Notes under the pieces: generated by a model | Database searches by the model: none | Told to the model about the DNA's origin: nothing | What the model saw: only the letters and a program-made list of their open reading frames with translations | Shown here: one piece after another, positions 34,101 through 42,310 of the stretch | Layout of the letters: every line of letters begins with the position of its first letter | Position numbering within the stretch: position 1 is the first letter of the stretch | Translations under genes and position numbers: made by a program | DNA from: a gamma proteobacterium symbiont of Ctena orbiculata | GTDB lineage: Bacteria; Pseudomonadota; Gammaproteobacteria; Chromatiales; Chromatiaceae | Reading direction: 5' to 3' | NCBI GenBank assembly: GCA_003094535.1 | Contig: NATV01000093.1 | Coordinates: 1-42,995 of the forward strand | DNA: 42,995 nt

Positions 34101-34659
34101 CATCCGCCTTTCCCTGGGTGACCGCTCGCATCACCCGGTCATAGGTATCCTGTTCGATGAGATCGCAGACAATGCCGAAAGATGTACACAGTGCCGCCAG
34201 GCCGTTCTCACCGTTGATATAGATATCGTCACGCAATACGGCAATACGCTTGCCATCCAGGTCGGGGAGCGACTGGATTGTCGACTCTTCCGCAACGAAA
34301 ATCTGCGCCCAGTTGCTGACTACGCTCTGGTCAGTGAAGAGAAATTGGCGCTGCCTGGCCTCATTGATCGCAATGGCGGGGAGCAGGTCGATCCTGCCAG
34401 TGGATAGGCGATTGAGGTTATCGCTCCAGGTTCCGGAGATGTAGCGCAGATCCCAGCCCTCCTGGAAGGCGATCTCGCGGAGTAGATCGATGAACAGGCC
34501 GCCGGGATTTCCGGTCTGGTTGGCAGTGACCAGAGGGGGATTGTTATAGATGCCGACTTTCAGTGGGGAAGCAGGCTGCTCTGCCAGGACAGCATTGATA
34601 AAAAATAGTGTGAAAAGAAGGAGATAGCGTCCAATGTTGCGCGCAACTCGTCTCCGCAT
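31138..34659 (-). CDS. Multidomain sensor: periplasmic SBP_bac_3, PAS, GAF, GGDEF and EAL domains
   Basis: This 1173-residue c-di-GMP signalling protein has a signal sequence (to about residue 26). A periplasmic solute-binding-type domain covers about 30-250 (PLKVGIYNNPPLVT start), a membrane helix about 269-292, two PAS-like regions about 310-600 (including GFWDWNLTTNELTVNDRWMEML and a PAC-like WIWVEGSG), and a GAF-like region about 620-770. The GGDEF domain is intact (G821-F825, RLGGDEFVVL) and the EAL domain starts at E953-L955. In the EAL domain the usual DDFGTG reads DSFGIG (1074-1079), losing a metal-binding Asp, so phosphodiesterase activity is doubtful. Net diguanylate cyclase activity controlled by a small periplasmic ligand is inferred. 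Confidence 0.9.
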   Translation of the reverse strand: MRRRVARNIGRYLLLFTLFFINAVLAEQPASPLKVGIYNNPPLVTANQTGNPGGLFIDLLREIAFQEGWDLRYISGTWSDNLNRLSTGRIDLLPAIAINEARQRQFLFTDQSVVSNWAQIFVAEESTIQSLPDLDGKRIAVLRDDIYINGENGLAALCTSFGIVCDLIEQDTYDRVMRAVTQGKADAGLVNRLFGATRGHFYPAIASPIVLMPQDVRLAISRQAPGAVFIKQRLDHHLAMMKIDDLSDYQQNLRTLFEPETQRMEMPTWVLKVLLIGGLAIVALLIVAQIFILKHSHKSQKLISQEAQYRRFFNGVAIALCEGDSSRALLRLQQLIDSGTKDVRGYFDRHPEELVEYIKLIRIVNANPATLKLFGVNNLYELQHWLPGNYTPDIFKALKHWLIASSEKQQTFTAEISMLAADGRQIQLIVAFPLTTNQDSARHIPVSILDVTLQRETERQLSLVIKGASLGFWDWNLTTNELTVNDRWMEMLGLVASDMNGNIDDWRSRLHPADRERVMPIIMQYIEDGIPYNVEFRMRHNDGRWIWVEGSGGVVEHEPHSHLPIRACGTHQEISERKRAEETLHTLMQSMVGITGGDFFKHVALELCYWFDADSANIGVLAGNNKIRALATILNNESIDDFSYTLAGTPCEIVIKEGAQLYPQGVQDIFPDDEDLVLLKAQSYAGTPIKDLSGKVIGIVWVSSSKPLFMEPEWAGVMDIIAARISAEIERMRAMDQLEHQATFDALTELPNRRMLIDRLSQARARCLRHNHRGAVMFMDLDHFKTINDSLGHKIGDLLLQEVAHRLTQQIRDEDTASRLGGDEFVVLFSELTGNPQQAAQHAQQGARKILKTISEPYTIDGNELHITLSIGIVIFPMSDESAEDILKFADTAMYRAKDAGRNTIRFFLPGMQQAAEEHLSLQHDLQLAIEENQLQIHFQPVVDSDGNPVSAEALLRWQHPQQGIIKPKAIITVAEDSGQILQIGEWMLEQALRLSKPWMDGSTNLKGVAVNINAVQFRQVGFADQIERLLQKTDFNPSHLILEILENTLAENIEDAKQKVVALKALGVKICVDSFGIGYASIAYLRQLPLDELKIDRSFVRDITSDPKDAKLVKTIITMAHQMEIDAVATGVETESQLQFLRDNGCKIFQGYYFNHPLSPEEFETILKKQIA

Positions 34660-34744
34660 AGCAGCTGTTCCAGGCTAATAAATCCTTACTAGAAGCATAG
34701 CGCCTTAACCGCTGATTGTCGGGCAATGTACCACATACCGCGTA

Positions 34745-34760
34745 CTCCGCAGCTGCGGAG
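34745..34760. promoter_or_regulatory. 16-bp perfect palindrome CTCCGCAGCTGCGGAG
   Basis: It lies in the divergent 300-bp gap between the sensor gene (start 34659) and guaB (start 34960). It is fully symmetric with no loop, so a protein-binding site is more likely than a terminator. Target unknown. Confidence 0.3.
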
Positions 34761-34892
34761 ATCCAGGCAAGTCGCGTCACCGATTTGCCGCCTGATCCAT
34801 GGCGTAGATCGACCGGGGCGGGGGGGTCACCTTCGGAGATCGATTGCTCAAGTTATTATCTTATTGTTTTAGCGGTTGTTTTTGGTTTGCGG

Positions 34893-34921
34893 TTTACCGG
34901 TTAACCGGCACCTCCTATAAT
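34893..34921 (+). promoter_or_regulatory. guaBp: guaB promoter with a palindrome in the spacer
   Basis: TTTACC (34893-34898) and a perfect TATAAT (34916-34921) at 17-bp spacing give a predicted transcript start near 34928, about 32 nt before the guaB ATG. A 12-bp palindrome CCGGTTAACCGG (34897-34908) overlaps the -35 edge and the spacer and could be an operator. It does not resemble the E. coli PurR box. Confidence 0.55.
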
Positions 34922-34959
34922 CCCCGGTTTATTTCACCCCAGCAGCCGGAATAGATACT

Positions 34960-36423
34960 ATGCGTGTAATCGAGGAAGCCCTCACATTCGACGATGTACT
35001 TCTGGTGCCTGCCCACTCTCAGGTGCTCCCCAAAGATGTTGATCTGCGGACCAAGCTGACGCGTGGGATCGACCTCAGTATACCCCTGGTTTCTGCCGCC
35101 ATGGATACGGTGACCGAGTCCCGTTTTGCCATCGCCATTGCCCTCGAGGGTGGCATCGGCATCGTCCACAAGAACATGACCCCTGAACAGCAGGCCGCCG
35201 AGGTCGCCAAGGTCAAGAAATATGAGAGCGGCGTCATTCGTGAACCCATCACGGTTGATCCCTACGTCAGTATCGGCGAGGTGGTGGAACTGACCCGGGC
35301 GAGAAATATCTCCGGTGTGCCGGTGGTGGACGGCGAGGAGCTGGTCGGTATCGTTACCGGCCGGGATCTGCGCTTCGAACGCAAGATGGACGACCCGGTG
35401 CGCAACATAATGACTCGAAAGGAGAAGCTGGTTACCGTCAAGGAGGGGGCCAGCAGCGACGAGGTGTTGCAGCTGCTGCATAAACACCGCATCGAGAAGG
35501 TGCTGGTGGTGGATGACGATTTCGCTCTGCGCGGGATGATCACCGCCAAGGATATTCAGAAGGCGAAGGACTACCCCCATGCCAGCCGCGATGTGCAGGA
35601 GCGCCTGAGGGTGGGTGCCGCGGTCGGTGTGGGAGAAGGCACGGAAGAGCGGGTGGATGCGCTGGTCAAGGCCGGGGTCGACGTGGTGGTCGTGGATACT
35701 GCCCATGGCCACTCCCAGGGTGTGCTCGACCGGGTCGCCTGGGTGAAGAAGCACTACCCCGATGTACAGGTGATCGGCGGCAATATCGCCACCGCCGAGG
35801 CAGCCAAGGACCTGGTCAAGTCGGGAGCGGATGCGGTCAAGGTGGGGATCGGTCCCGGATCGATCTGCACCACGCGCATGGTTGCCGGGGTGGGAGTGCC
35901 CCAGGTGAGCGCGGTCTCCAACGTGGCCAAGGCCCTGGAGGGCACCGGCGTGCCGTTGATTGCGGACGGCGGCCTGCGCTACTCCGGGGATATCGCCAAG
36001 GTTCTGGCTGCCGGCGCCTATTCGGTGATGATCGGCGGCATGTTCGCCGGCACCGACGAGGCCCCTGGCGAGGTGGAGATCTATCAGGGCCGCTCCTACA
36101 AATCCTATCGCGGCATGGGTTCCCTGGGCGCCATGTCGGGCAAGGACGGTTCCAGCGACCGCTATTTCCAGGAGACCAGCGATAAGGAGAAGCTGGTTCC
36201 CGAAGGGATCGAGGGCCGGGTTCCCTACAAGGGTCCGGTGATCGGGGTTATCTATCAGATCATTGGCGGCATCCGTTCCAGCATGGGCTATACCGGCTGT
36301 GCCAATATCGATGAGATGCGTACCAAGCCGGAGTTCGTGCGGGTCACCAACGCGGGTGTCACCGAATCCCATGTGCACGATGTCACCATCACCAAAGAAG
36401 CCCCCAACTACCGGCGCGATTGA
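34960..36423 (+). CDS. guaB: Inosine-5'-monophosphate dehydrogenase
   Basis: This 487-residue enzyme oxidises IMP to XMP with NAD+, the first committed step of GMP synthesis. The catalytic cysteine is C303 in [18 protein letters not shown], the IMP-phosphate loop follows ([14 protein letters not shown]), and the mobile flap has SSDRYFQ. A CBS pair (about residues 95-205, [22 protein letters not shown] in part) is inserted in the barrel. Length and layout are canonical. A clear promoter lies upstream, and guaA follows after 1 bp. Confidence 0.97.
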   Translation: MRVIEEALTFDDVLLVPAHSQVLPKDVDLRTKLTRGIDLSIPLVSAAMDTVTESRFAIAIALEGGIGIVHKNMTPEQQAAEVAKVKKYESGVIREPITVDPYVSIGEVVELTRARNISGVPVVDGEELVGIVTGRDLRFERKMDDPVRNIMTRKEKLVTVKEGASSDEVLQLLHKHRIEKVLVVDDDFALRGMITAKDIQKAKDYPHASRDVQERLRVGAAVGVGEGTEERVDALVKAGVDVVVVDTAHGHSQGVLDRVAWVKKHYPDVQVIGGNIATAEAAKDLVKSGADAVKVGIGPGSICTTRMVAGVGVPQVSAVSNVAKALEGTGVPLIADGGLRYSGDIAKVLAAGAYSVMIGGMFAGTDEAPGEVEIYQGRSYKSYRGMGSLGAMSGKDGSSDRYFQETSDKEKLVPEGIEGRVPYKGPVIGVIYQIIGGIRSSMGYTGCANIDEMRTKPEFVRVTNAGVTESHVHDVTITKEAPNYRRD

Positions 36424-36424
36424 C

Positions 36425-38002
36425 ATGACCACTGACATCCATGCGCATCGGATCCTGATTCTCGATTTCGGCTCCCAATATACCCAGTTGATCGCCCGCC
36501 GCATTCGCGAGGCGGGGGTCTATTGCGAGATCTATCCCTATGACAATCCCGACCAGGGGCTTGCCGGGGCAAAGCCCGCCGGTATCATCCTCTCCGGGGG
36601 CCCGGAGACAGTGACCGCCGATGAGGCGCCTGCCGCGCCCGAAGCGATCTTCGGCCTCGGCATACCGGTGTTGGGGATCTGCTATGGCATGCAGACCATG
36701 GCGGCGCAACTGGGCGGCGGGGTGGTCTCGTCGGATAGGCATGAATACGGCTATGCCCAGGTACGCGCCAGGGGCCACTCCCGACTGCTCAGGGATATCG
36801 AGGATCACACCAGCAAGGAGGGTTACGGCCTGCTGGATGTCTGGATGAGCCACGGCGATCGGGTCGAGTCCCTTCCCGATGGTTTCAAGGTGATCTGCGA
36901 GACGGAGAACGCACCCATCGCCGGTATCGCAGACGAGGCGCGCAGCTACTATGGCCTGCAGTTCCACCCCGAAGTCACCCATACCCGCCAGGGCAAACGC
37001 ATCATCGAGCGTTTTCTGTTCGAGATCTGCGGCTGCGAAGTGCTCTGGACGCCGGGCAAGATCATCGAGGATACGGTCAACCATGTGCGCCAGCAGGTCG
37101 GCGAAAAACAAGTTCTCCTGGGTCTTTCCGGTGGTGTCGACTCCTCCGTGGTGGCGGCGATGCTGCATCGTGCCATCGGCGACCAGTTGATCTGCGTCTT
37201 CGTCGATAACGGCCTGTTGCGCCTCAACGAGGGTGACCAAGTGATGGCCACCTTTGCCGAGCACATGGGGGTCAAGGTGATCCAGGTCAATGCCGAGGAT
37301 CGTTTTCTCAAGGCCCTCAGCGGGATCGCGGATCCGGAACAGAAACGCAAGATCATCGGCAATCTCTTCATCGATATCTTCGAGGAGGAGGCGAGCAAGC
37401 TGGAGGATGTCTCCTTTCTCGCCCAGGGCACCATCTATCCCGATGTGATCGAATCGGCGGGCGCCAAGTCGGGCAAGGCCCATGTCATCAAGTCCCACCA
37501 CAACGTGGGTGGGCTGCCTGACTATATGAAACTGGAGCTGGTCGAGCCGCTACGCGAGCTGTTCAAGGACGAGGTGCGCAAGATAGGCGTCGAACTGGGA
37601 CTCCCCTACGAAATGATCTATCGTCACCCCTTCCCCGGGCCGGGTCTGGGGGTACGTATCCTCGGCGAGGTCACCAAGGAGTATGCCGACCTGCTGCGCC
37701 AGGCCGACCATATCTATATCGAAGAGCTCTACAAGCACAATCTCTACGACGAGGTCAGCCAGGCCTTTACCGTCTTCCTACCGGTGCGCTCGGTCGGTGT
37801 CGTGGGGGACGCCCGTCGGTATGAATACGTGGTGACCTTGCGTGCGGTGAAGACGGTGGATTTCATGACCGCCAAGTTTGCCCACCTGCCGTTCGAATTC
37901 CTCGAAGAGGTATCGCGAAGGATCATCAACGAGGTGCATGGCATTTCAAGGGTCGCCTACGACATCTCCAGCAAGCCGCCTGCAACCATCGAGTGGGAGT
38001 GA
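36425..38002 (+). CDS. guaA: GMP synthase (glutamine-hydrolysing)
   Basis: This 525-residue enzyme converts XMP to GMP with glutamine and ATP. The class I glutaminase domain has C86 in GICYGMQT and the His-Glu pair in [10 protein letters not shown]. The ATP-pyrophosphatase loop is SGGVDSS at 235-241. The C-terminal dimerisation domain ends [17 protein letters not shown], the normal GuaA terminus. I use the ATG at 36425, 1 bp past the guaB stop; a longer reading frame extends upstream only inside guaB. With guaB it forms the classical guaBA operon. Confidence 0.97.
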   Translation: MTTDIHAHRILILDFGSQYTQLIARRIREAGVYCEIYPYDNPDQGLAGAKPAGIILSGGPETVTADEAPAAPEAIFGLGIPVLGICYGMQTMAAQLGGGVVSSDRHEYGYAQVRARGHSRLLRDIEDHTSKEGYGLLDVWMSHGDRVESLPDGFKVICETENAPIAGIADEARSYYGLQFHPEVTHTRQGKRIIERFLFEICGCEVLWTPGKIIEDTVNHVRQQVGEKQVLLGLSGGVDSSVVAAMLHRAIGDQLICVFVDNGLLRLNEGDQVMATFAEHMGVKVIQVNAEDRFLKALSGIADPEQKRKIIGNLFIDIFEEEASKLEDVSFLAQGTIYPDVIESAGAKSGKAHVIKSHHNVGGLPDYMKLELVEPLRELFKDEVRKIGVELGLPYEMIYRHPFPGPGLGVRILGEVTKEYADLLRQADHIYIEELYKHNLYDEVSQAFTVFLPVRSVGVVGDARRYEYVVTLRAVKTVDFMTAKFAHLPFEFLEEVSRRIINEVHGISRVAYDISSKPPATIEWE

Positions 38003-38118
38003 CGGAAATTCATAACCAATTGATTAATAATGATAAAAATAACCCAATTGATAATATAATCTGCATCATCAATGGTATATTTCACGGTATTTTCAGCGCG
38101 CTGTAACGCAGAAAGCAG

Positions 38119-38157
38119 TGATACCATGAGTGGCAGGTTGGCGAAATCATGGTATCA
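38119..38157. repeat. 11-bp perfect inverted repeat TGATACCATGA ... TCATGGTATCA
   Basis: The arms 38119-38129 and 38147-38157 are separated by 17 bp. It lies in the AT-rich 264-bp gap between guaA and the fic gene. The same gap has a direct repeat CCAATTGAT at 38016-38024 and 38044-38052. The inverted repeat could terminate guaA transcription as an RNA hairpin or be an operator or element end. There is no T-run after it. Confidence 0.45.
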
Positions 38158-38193
38158 GCGGTCGGCACTCAGATATCACCTTCTTAACGAGCG

Positions 38194-38246
38194 TGGCGTG
38201 ATTTAGGGTTATAAATACGCCAAAAATTCTCCATTATATGGCGTGA
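38194..38246. promoter_or_regulatory. Three TGGCGT-type operator half-sites before fic
   Basis: TGGCGT occurs at 38194-38199 and 38239-38244, and its inverse ACGCCA at 38217-38222. They form two successive inverted repeats about 17 bp apart on each side of the central copy, and the outer copies extend to TGGCGTGA. The last copy ends 22 bp before the fic ATG. A -10-like TACAAT lies at 38255-38260. A repressor array for fic is inferred. Confidence 0.5.
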
Positions 38247-38266
38247 ATAAGTGCTACAATCGCGCC

Positions 38267-39412
38267 ATGAAATGGATATGGCAACAACCAGGCTGGCCAG
38301 ATTTTCGCTACGACAATCGCGCGCTCAATGATCGGGAACTTGAATTTCGCCTGAACTCAGAGCGCCTGGCTGGCAGCTTTGACGCACTACCGATGGCATC
38401 TCAAGAGGATGCCACGATTGACTTGATGCTTTCCGAGGCCATCAAAACCAGCGCCATTGAGGGCGAGGATCTGGACCGAGAATCGGTCAGGTCATCGCTA
38501 CTCTCTTTGATTACCTCGGATACGCTACCGGACAACACAGACCAGAAAGCTGCCGGGGCTGCATCGTTGCTGGTGGACGTTCGCAAGAACTGGCAAACAG
38601 CCTTGACGCATGACCTGTTGGGCAAGTGGCAGTCCATGGCTGTCCCGGAACAGCGTTACACGTCTATTCTGCGAGGCGCATACCGTAATGATCCTTCGCC
38701 AATGCAAATAGTGAGCGGGCCGTATGGTCACGAAAAGGTTCACTATGAGGCCCCGCCAGCGACTCAGGTGCCGGATGAAATGGCGATGCTTGTCGACTGG
38801 TACAACCAAACTAGCCCCTTGAGTGGGGATAAGACAATATCCGGGATCGCCCGAGCAGGTATTGCTCATCTCCGGTTCGAAGTGATTCACCCCTTCGATG
38901 ATGGTAATGGCCGAGTCGGCAGAGCGGTCGCTGATCATGCGCTTTCGCAATCTCTCGGCTATCCAACCACGGCTTGCCTCGCCACGGCGATTGAGGCGGG
39001 CAAGAAAACCTATTACCTGCAGCTTGAGAAAGCGAGTCGTGGAAACCTGGATGTTAACGTTTGGCTGGATTATTTTGCAGACACAATAATCAAGGCACAG
39101 GAAATTGCCAGGGAGGAAGTCGACTTTGTACTGGCCAAGACACGTTTTTATGAAGCATATGGCGACCGGTTGAATGACCGGCAGGCCAGAATGGTATCGC
39201 GGGTGTTTGCTGAAGGTCGAAAGGGCTTTGAAGGTGGAATAACGACCAGAAAATATGCAGCGATCACCAAGTGCCCGAATCGAACGGCCAGTCGCGATCT
39301 ATCAGACCTGGTTGCCAAGGGTATTATTATCCCGTTACCGGGTGGTGGCAGAACGACCCGTTATGAGTTGAACGTTGCCGAACCGTTCGGTTATGGTTTA
39401 GGGAAGAAATGA
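38267..39412 (+). CDS. Fic-family protein (class II, self-inhibited) with C-terminal winged-helix region
   Basis: This 381-residue probable AMP-transferase modifies hydroxyl side chains of target proteins. The Fic motif HPFDDGNGRVGR starts at H208 and is intact. The inhibitory motif TSAIEG (T61-G66, [S/T]xxxE[G/N]) lies N-terminal, so it is class II. The N-terminus MKWIWQQPGWPDFRYD is the DUF4172-type start that often precedes Fic domains and supports the ATG at 38267 over a GTG at 38243. The last 80 residues (TRKYAAITKCPNRTASRDLSDLVAKGIII in pieces) form a winged helix that may bind DNA. No antitoxin gene is adjacent. No Shine-Dalgarno is visible. Surroundings are AT-rich, suggesting transfer. 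Confidence 0.85.
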   Translation: MKWIWQQPGWPDFRYDNRALNDRELEFRLNSERLAGSFDALPMASQEDATIDLMLSEAIKTSAIEGEDLDRESVRSSLLSLITSDTLPDNTDQKAAGAASLLVDVRKNWQTALTHDLLGKWQSMAVPEQRYTSILRGAYRNDPSPMQIVSGPYGHEKVHYEAPPATQVPDEMAMLVDWYNQTSPLSGDKTISGIARAGIAHLRFEVIHPFDDGNGRVGRAVADHALSQSLGYPTTACLATAIEAGKKTYYLQLEKASRGNLDVNVWLDYFADTIIKAQEIAREEVDFVLAKTRFYEAYGDRLNDRQARMVSRVFAEGRKGFEGGITTRKYAAITKCPNRTASRDLSDLVAKGIIIPLPGGGRTTRYELNVAEPFGYGLGKK

Positions 39413-39579
39413 TTTGCTGTGTGAGTTGTGACCATAAGGAACTTCTACTGCCGCGAGCGAGTGGGATAAGTATTACCGTTCGAAGACCACGGGCGCGAAT
39501 CTCTTGTGCGAGTGAATGAACAAGGCGCGATTGCTCCGGGGCTTTTGACTGGAGATGATGAGCTGGCAGCACGCGAAGT

Positions 39580-40446
39580 TCATGGATCCAGTTTTCCAGA
39601 AACCCAATAGTCCACGCGTCGCGGGTGGTTGCTTATATATTCGTCTACCGCCTCGTCGTAGGATATGTCATTGGCTCGATCCATGAGGGTTTCCAGTTCA
39701 TCGAGCGGAAGATACAGCCGGGTCAGGAATTCAGTCACTTCCACTGGAAAGTCCTGATAAAAACCCTTGCGCACCAGGGCATGGATACGTTCCCGGCCGC
39801 CCAGTGAGCCTTGCGGATCTTCGAGATAGCGCAGTTTCCAGCGCGAGAACATCCAGTGCGGGCTCCAGCCGGTGACCACGATCCACTTTTGCCTTTTGAT
39901 CGCACGTGTCAGGGCGGCGGTCATGCCGGCGCCCGATGAAGAGATCAGACGGTAACGATCCAGTCCGTAGTCTTCGATGGCGTTTTCCGAGGCCTGCATC
40001 AGTCCCGCGCCGGGATCGATGCCATGGATCTGGTTACTCAGCTTACGCATCACCTTGCGGTCCCTGAGGTCCTCGATGCTGTTCAACTGGTCTTTTGGAA
40101 TGTAATCCGGTACGACCCAACCCAGCCGTGCCCGGGTATAGAGTGGGCCCAGATTGACGAGCTGGTCACCGACCTTGTCCATGTAGGGCTTGTGCGTCAG
40201 TGGCAGCCAGGCCATCAACATGGCATCGATGTCGCCGTTCGCCAGTCCCTGATACTGGATGCCGATATCGAGCAACATCAGATCGACCGGCTGGTCGAGC
40301 CGCGATTCAAGAATCCGGGCCGCGAGGCGGGTGACTGCCTCGGCATCGGACCAGGCGGTCCAGCCGATACGTAGTGGTATCTTATCAGCCGCGTGAGCAG
40401 TGCTGATAACAAGAACGACAAGGCACAATCGCAGCCAGTTTTTCAT
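39580..40446 (-). CDS. proX: Glycine betaine/proline ABC transporter substrate-binding protein
   Basis: This 288-residue periplasmic protein of the OpuAC/ProX family has a signal peptide (MKNWLRLCLVVLVISTAHA, cleavage after residue 19). The mature part opens IPLRIGWTAWSDAEAVTRL and has Trp/Tyr-rich positions (MLMAWLPLTHKPYMD, VTGWSPHWMFSRW) typical of the aromatic box that holds the trimethylammonium group of betaine. It is the third gene of proVWX, 24 bp after proW. Choline or carnitine as ligand is also possible. Confidence 0.85.
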   Translation of the reverse strand: MKNWLRLCLVVLVISTAHAADKIPLRIGWTAWSDAEAVTRLAARILESRLDQPVDLMLLDIGIQYQGLANGDIDAMLMAWLPLTHKPYMDKVGDQLVNLGPLYTRARLGWVVPDYIPKDQLNSIEDLRDRKVMRKLSNQIHGIDPGAGLMQASENAIEDYGLDRYRLISSSGAGMTAALTRAIKRQKWIVVTGWSPHWMFSRWKLRYLEDPQGSLGGRERIHALVRKGFYQDFPVEVTEFLTRLYLPLDELETLMDRANDISYDEAVDEYISNHPRRVDYWVSGKLDP

Positions 40447-40470
40447 TGTGGTCTCCGTGGTATCCGGTGG

Positions 40471-41289
40471 TTATTTCCCGAAGCTCTGTGTAATGCGGTC
40501 AAGAATGATGGCGAGAATCACCACGCCCAGGCCACCCTCGAAGCCCAAGCCGACATCCAGTCGCTGAATACCGCGCAGCACGGTATCACCCAGTCCGCCC
40601 GCGCCGATCATGGAGGCGATCACCACCATGGACAGGGCCAGCATGATAGTCTGGTTGACACCCGCCATGATCGAGGGCCGGGCCGTCGGCAACTGCACTT
40701 TCAGGAGCAGTTGGCTGGCGGTGCAGCCGAAGGCAAGACCGGTCTCAACCAGTTCTTTCGGTACCTGGCGTATGCCCAGGTTGGTCAGGCGTACGGCGGG
40801 CGGCATGGCAAAGATGATGGTGGCGACGACCCCCGGGACCCGGCCCAGCCCGAAAAACATGGCCGCGGGAATCAGATACACGAATGCAGGCATGGTCTGC
40901 ATAAAATCCAGCACCGGTCGGACAATGCGTTCGACGGTATCGTTACGCGCGGTCCAGATACCGAGCGGGATGCCCAGCAACAGGCTGACGAGTGTGGCTG
41001 CGATGACCAGTGCCAGTGTTGCCACCGTCTCGGTCCATAGCCCCATCCCCACGATCAATGCCAGCGCGGCAGCGGTAAAAACCGCGAAGCGCCAGTGGGT
41101 ACGCCAACCGGCCAGGCCGGTCAGCAGACCGATCAACAACCACGCCGGCGGCAGCAGGAGTGCTTCTTCGATGCCGAACGTCAGTGTGTCCAGTCCGGCA
41201 CTGATGATGTCGAATAGGTCCTGCGCATGATCCAGGAGAAACTCGACCAGTGCCGTGGCCCAGCGGTCGACCGGGATGTCGAAGCTCAT
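40471..41289 (-). CDS. proW: Glycine betaine/proline ABC transporter permease
   Basis: This 272-residue inner-membrane protein has about seven hydrophobic segments. The cytoplasmic EAA-like loop is visible (LTNLGIRQVPKELVETGLAFGCTASQLLLKVQLPTA in parts), which couples to the ATPase. VLDFMQTMPAFVYLIPAAMFFGLG and VVIASMIGAGGLGD are ProW/OpuAB family signatures. Its ATG overlaps the proV stop by 4 bp. The N-terminal extension before the first helix is shorter than in E. coli ProW. Confidence 0.9.
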   Translation of the reverse strand: MSFDIPVDRWATALVEFLLDHAQDLFDIISAGLDTLTFGIEEALLLPPAWLLIGLLTGLAGWRTHWRFAVFTAAALALIVGMGLWTETVATLALVIAATLVSLLLGIPLGIWTARNDTVERIVRPVLDFMQTMPAFVYLIPAAMFFGLGRVPGVVATIIFAMPPAVRLTNLGIRQVPKELVETGLAFGCTASQLLLKVQLPTARPSIMAGVNQTIMLALSMVVIASMIGAGGLGDTVLRGIQRLDVGLGFEGGLGVVILAIILDRITQSFGK

Positions 41290-42308
41290 GCGTCCCTGCC
41301 TTTCGCCAGCGCCTGCAACAGGCGGGTGCGATCGATGCTACCGATGATGTTGCCGTCGTCATCGGCGACGGGTAGGGGCGCCTCGCTGGCGGCCGCGCGC
41401 GGCAGGATGTCTTCCAGCAGGCTGCTGGCGGAGACCGGCTCTCCGACAGGAGGCGTATCAACGGGCCGGGCAATGTCGCCGGCGGTGTACAGGCGGCCGG
41501 GTTGAAAGTCGCGAAAGAAGGCGCGGACGTATTCGTCGGCAGGATTGTCGATGATCTCCGCCGGTGTGCCGATCTGGCGGATTTCGCCTTCGGCCATGAC
41601 GGCGATACGATCGGCAATACGAACTGCCTCGGCCAGGTCGTGGGAGATGAAGACGATGGTGCGTTGCGCGGTGCGTTGCAGATCGAGCAGGGCATCCTGC
41701 ATTTCGGTGCGGATGAGGGGATCCAGGGCCGAGAAGGCCTCATCCATCAGCAAGATTTCCGGTTCGGTCACCCAGGCGCGCGCCAGTCCGGCGCGCTGCT
41801 GCATGCCGCCGGAGAGCTGGTTGGGCCGGTGGTCGGCCACCTCAGGGATACCCACGAGTTGCAAGGCTTCCAGGGCTCGGCGTCGGGCCTCTTTTTTGTC
41901 AACACCGGATACGCGCAAACCAAACGCGACATTGTCGATCACAGTTAGATGTGGCAGTAGCGCAAAGGACTGGAATACCATGCTCATCTTGTCCCGGCGT
42001 AGTGCGACCAGCTCGCGCGTGGACATTGCGGTCACATCGACTCCGTCAAGCATCACCCGGCCTGTCGTTGGCTCGATGAGCCGGTTTATCATGCGTACCA
42101 GGGTGGATTTGCCTGAACCGGACAACCCCATCACGACGAAGAGTTCACCCGGTTCGATATGCAGACTGACATCGCGCACGCCGATGACATATCCGCTGGA
42201 GGCAAGTAGCTCCGATTTGGAATGCCCCTGTTGCAGCGCCTTCCTGCCGGCCTTCGGGCCTGCACCGAAGACCTTGCTGAGCTGAGTCAGTTCGAGGTGC
42301 GCGGACAC
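41286..42308 (-). CDS. proV: Glycine betaine/proline ABC transporter ATP-binding protein
   Basis: This 340-residue ATPase has Walker A GLSGSGKST, the ABC signature LSGGMQQR, and Walker B ILLMDEAFSALDPL. The ProV-type insertion near the N-terminus (FGAGPKAGRKALQQG) is typical. The C-terminal segment ends with about one CBS-like repeat (PLPVADDDGNIIGSIDRTRLLQAL), so the ionic-strength-sensing tandem CBS module of OpuA is reduced. The start is GTG at 42308, 2 bp after the metK stop, with no separate ribosome-binding site, so translation is probably coupled to metK. Confidence 0.9.
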   Translation of the reverse strand: MSAHLELTQLSKVFGAGPKAGRKALQQGHSKSELLASSGYVIGVRDVSLHIEPGELFVVMGLSGSGKSTLVRMINRLIEPTTGRVMLDGVDVTAMSTRELVALRRDKMSMVFQSFALLPHLTVIDNVAFGLRVSGVDKKEARRRALEALQLVGIPEVADHRPNQLSGGMQQRAGLARAWVTEPEILLMDEAFSALDPLIRTEMQDALLDLQRTAQRTIVFISHDLAEAVRIADRIAVMAEGEIRQIGTPAEIIDNPADEYVRAFFRDFQPGRLYTAGDIARPVDTPPVGEPVSASSLLEDILPRAAASEAPLPVADDDGNIIGSIDRTRLLQALAKGRDA

Positions 42309-42310
42309 GG

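Noticed and set aside
34915-36504. A 529-codon open frame on the minus strand across guaB
   Set aside because: It is entirely antisense to guaB, whose sequence is canonical; the frame is a by-product of high GC third positions, with a His/Asp/Gly-rich, low-complexity product.
36389-37501. A 370-codon minus-strand frame over guaA
   Set aside because: Antisense shadow of guaA; no ribosome-binding site or domain.
39413-39579. Possible gene remnant between fic and proX, including a minus-strand frame at 39327-39572
   Set aside because: No recognisable domain, no ribosome-binding site, and half of it overlaps the end of fic.
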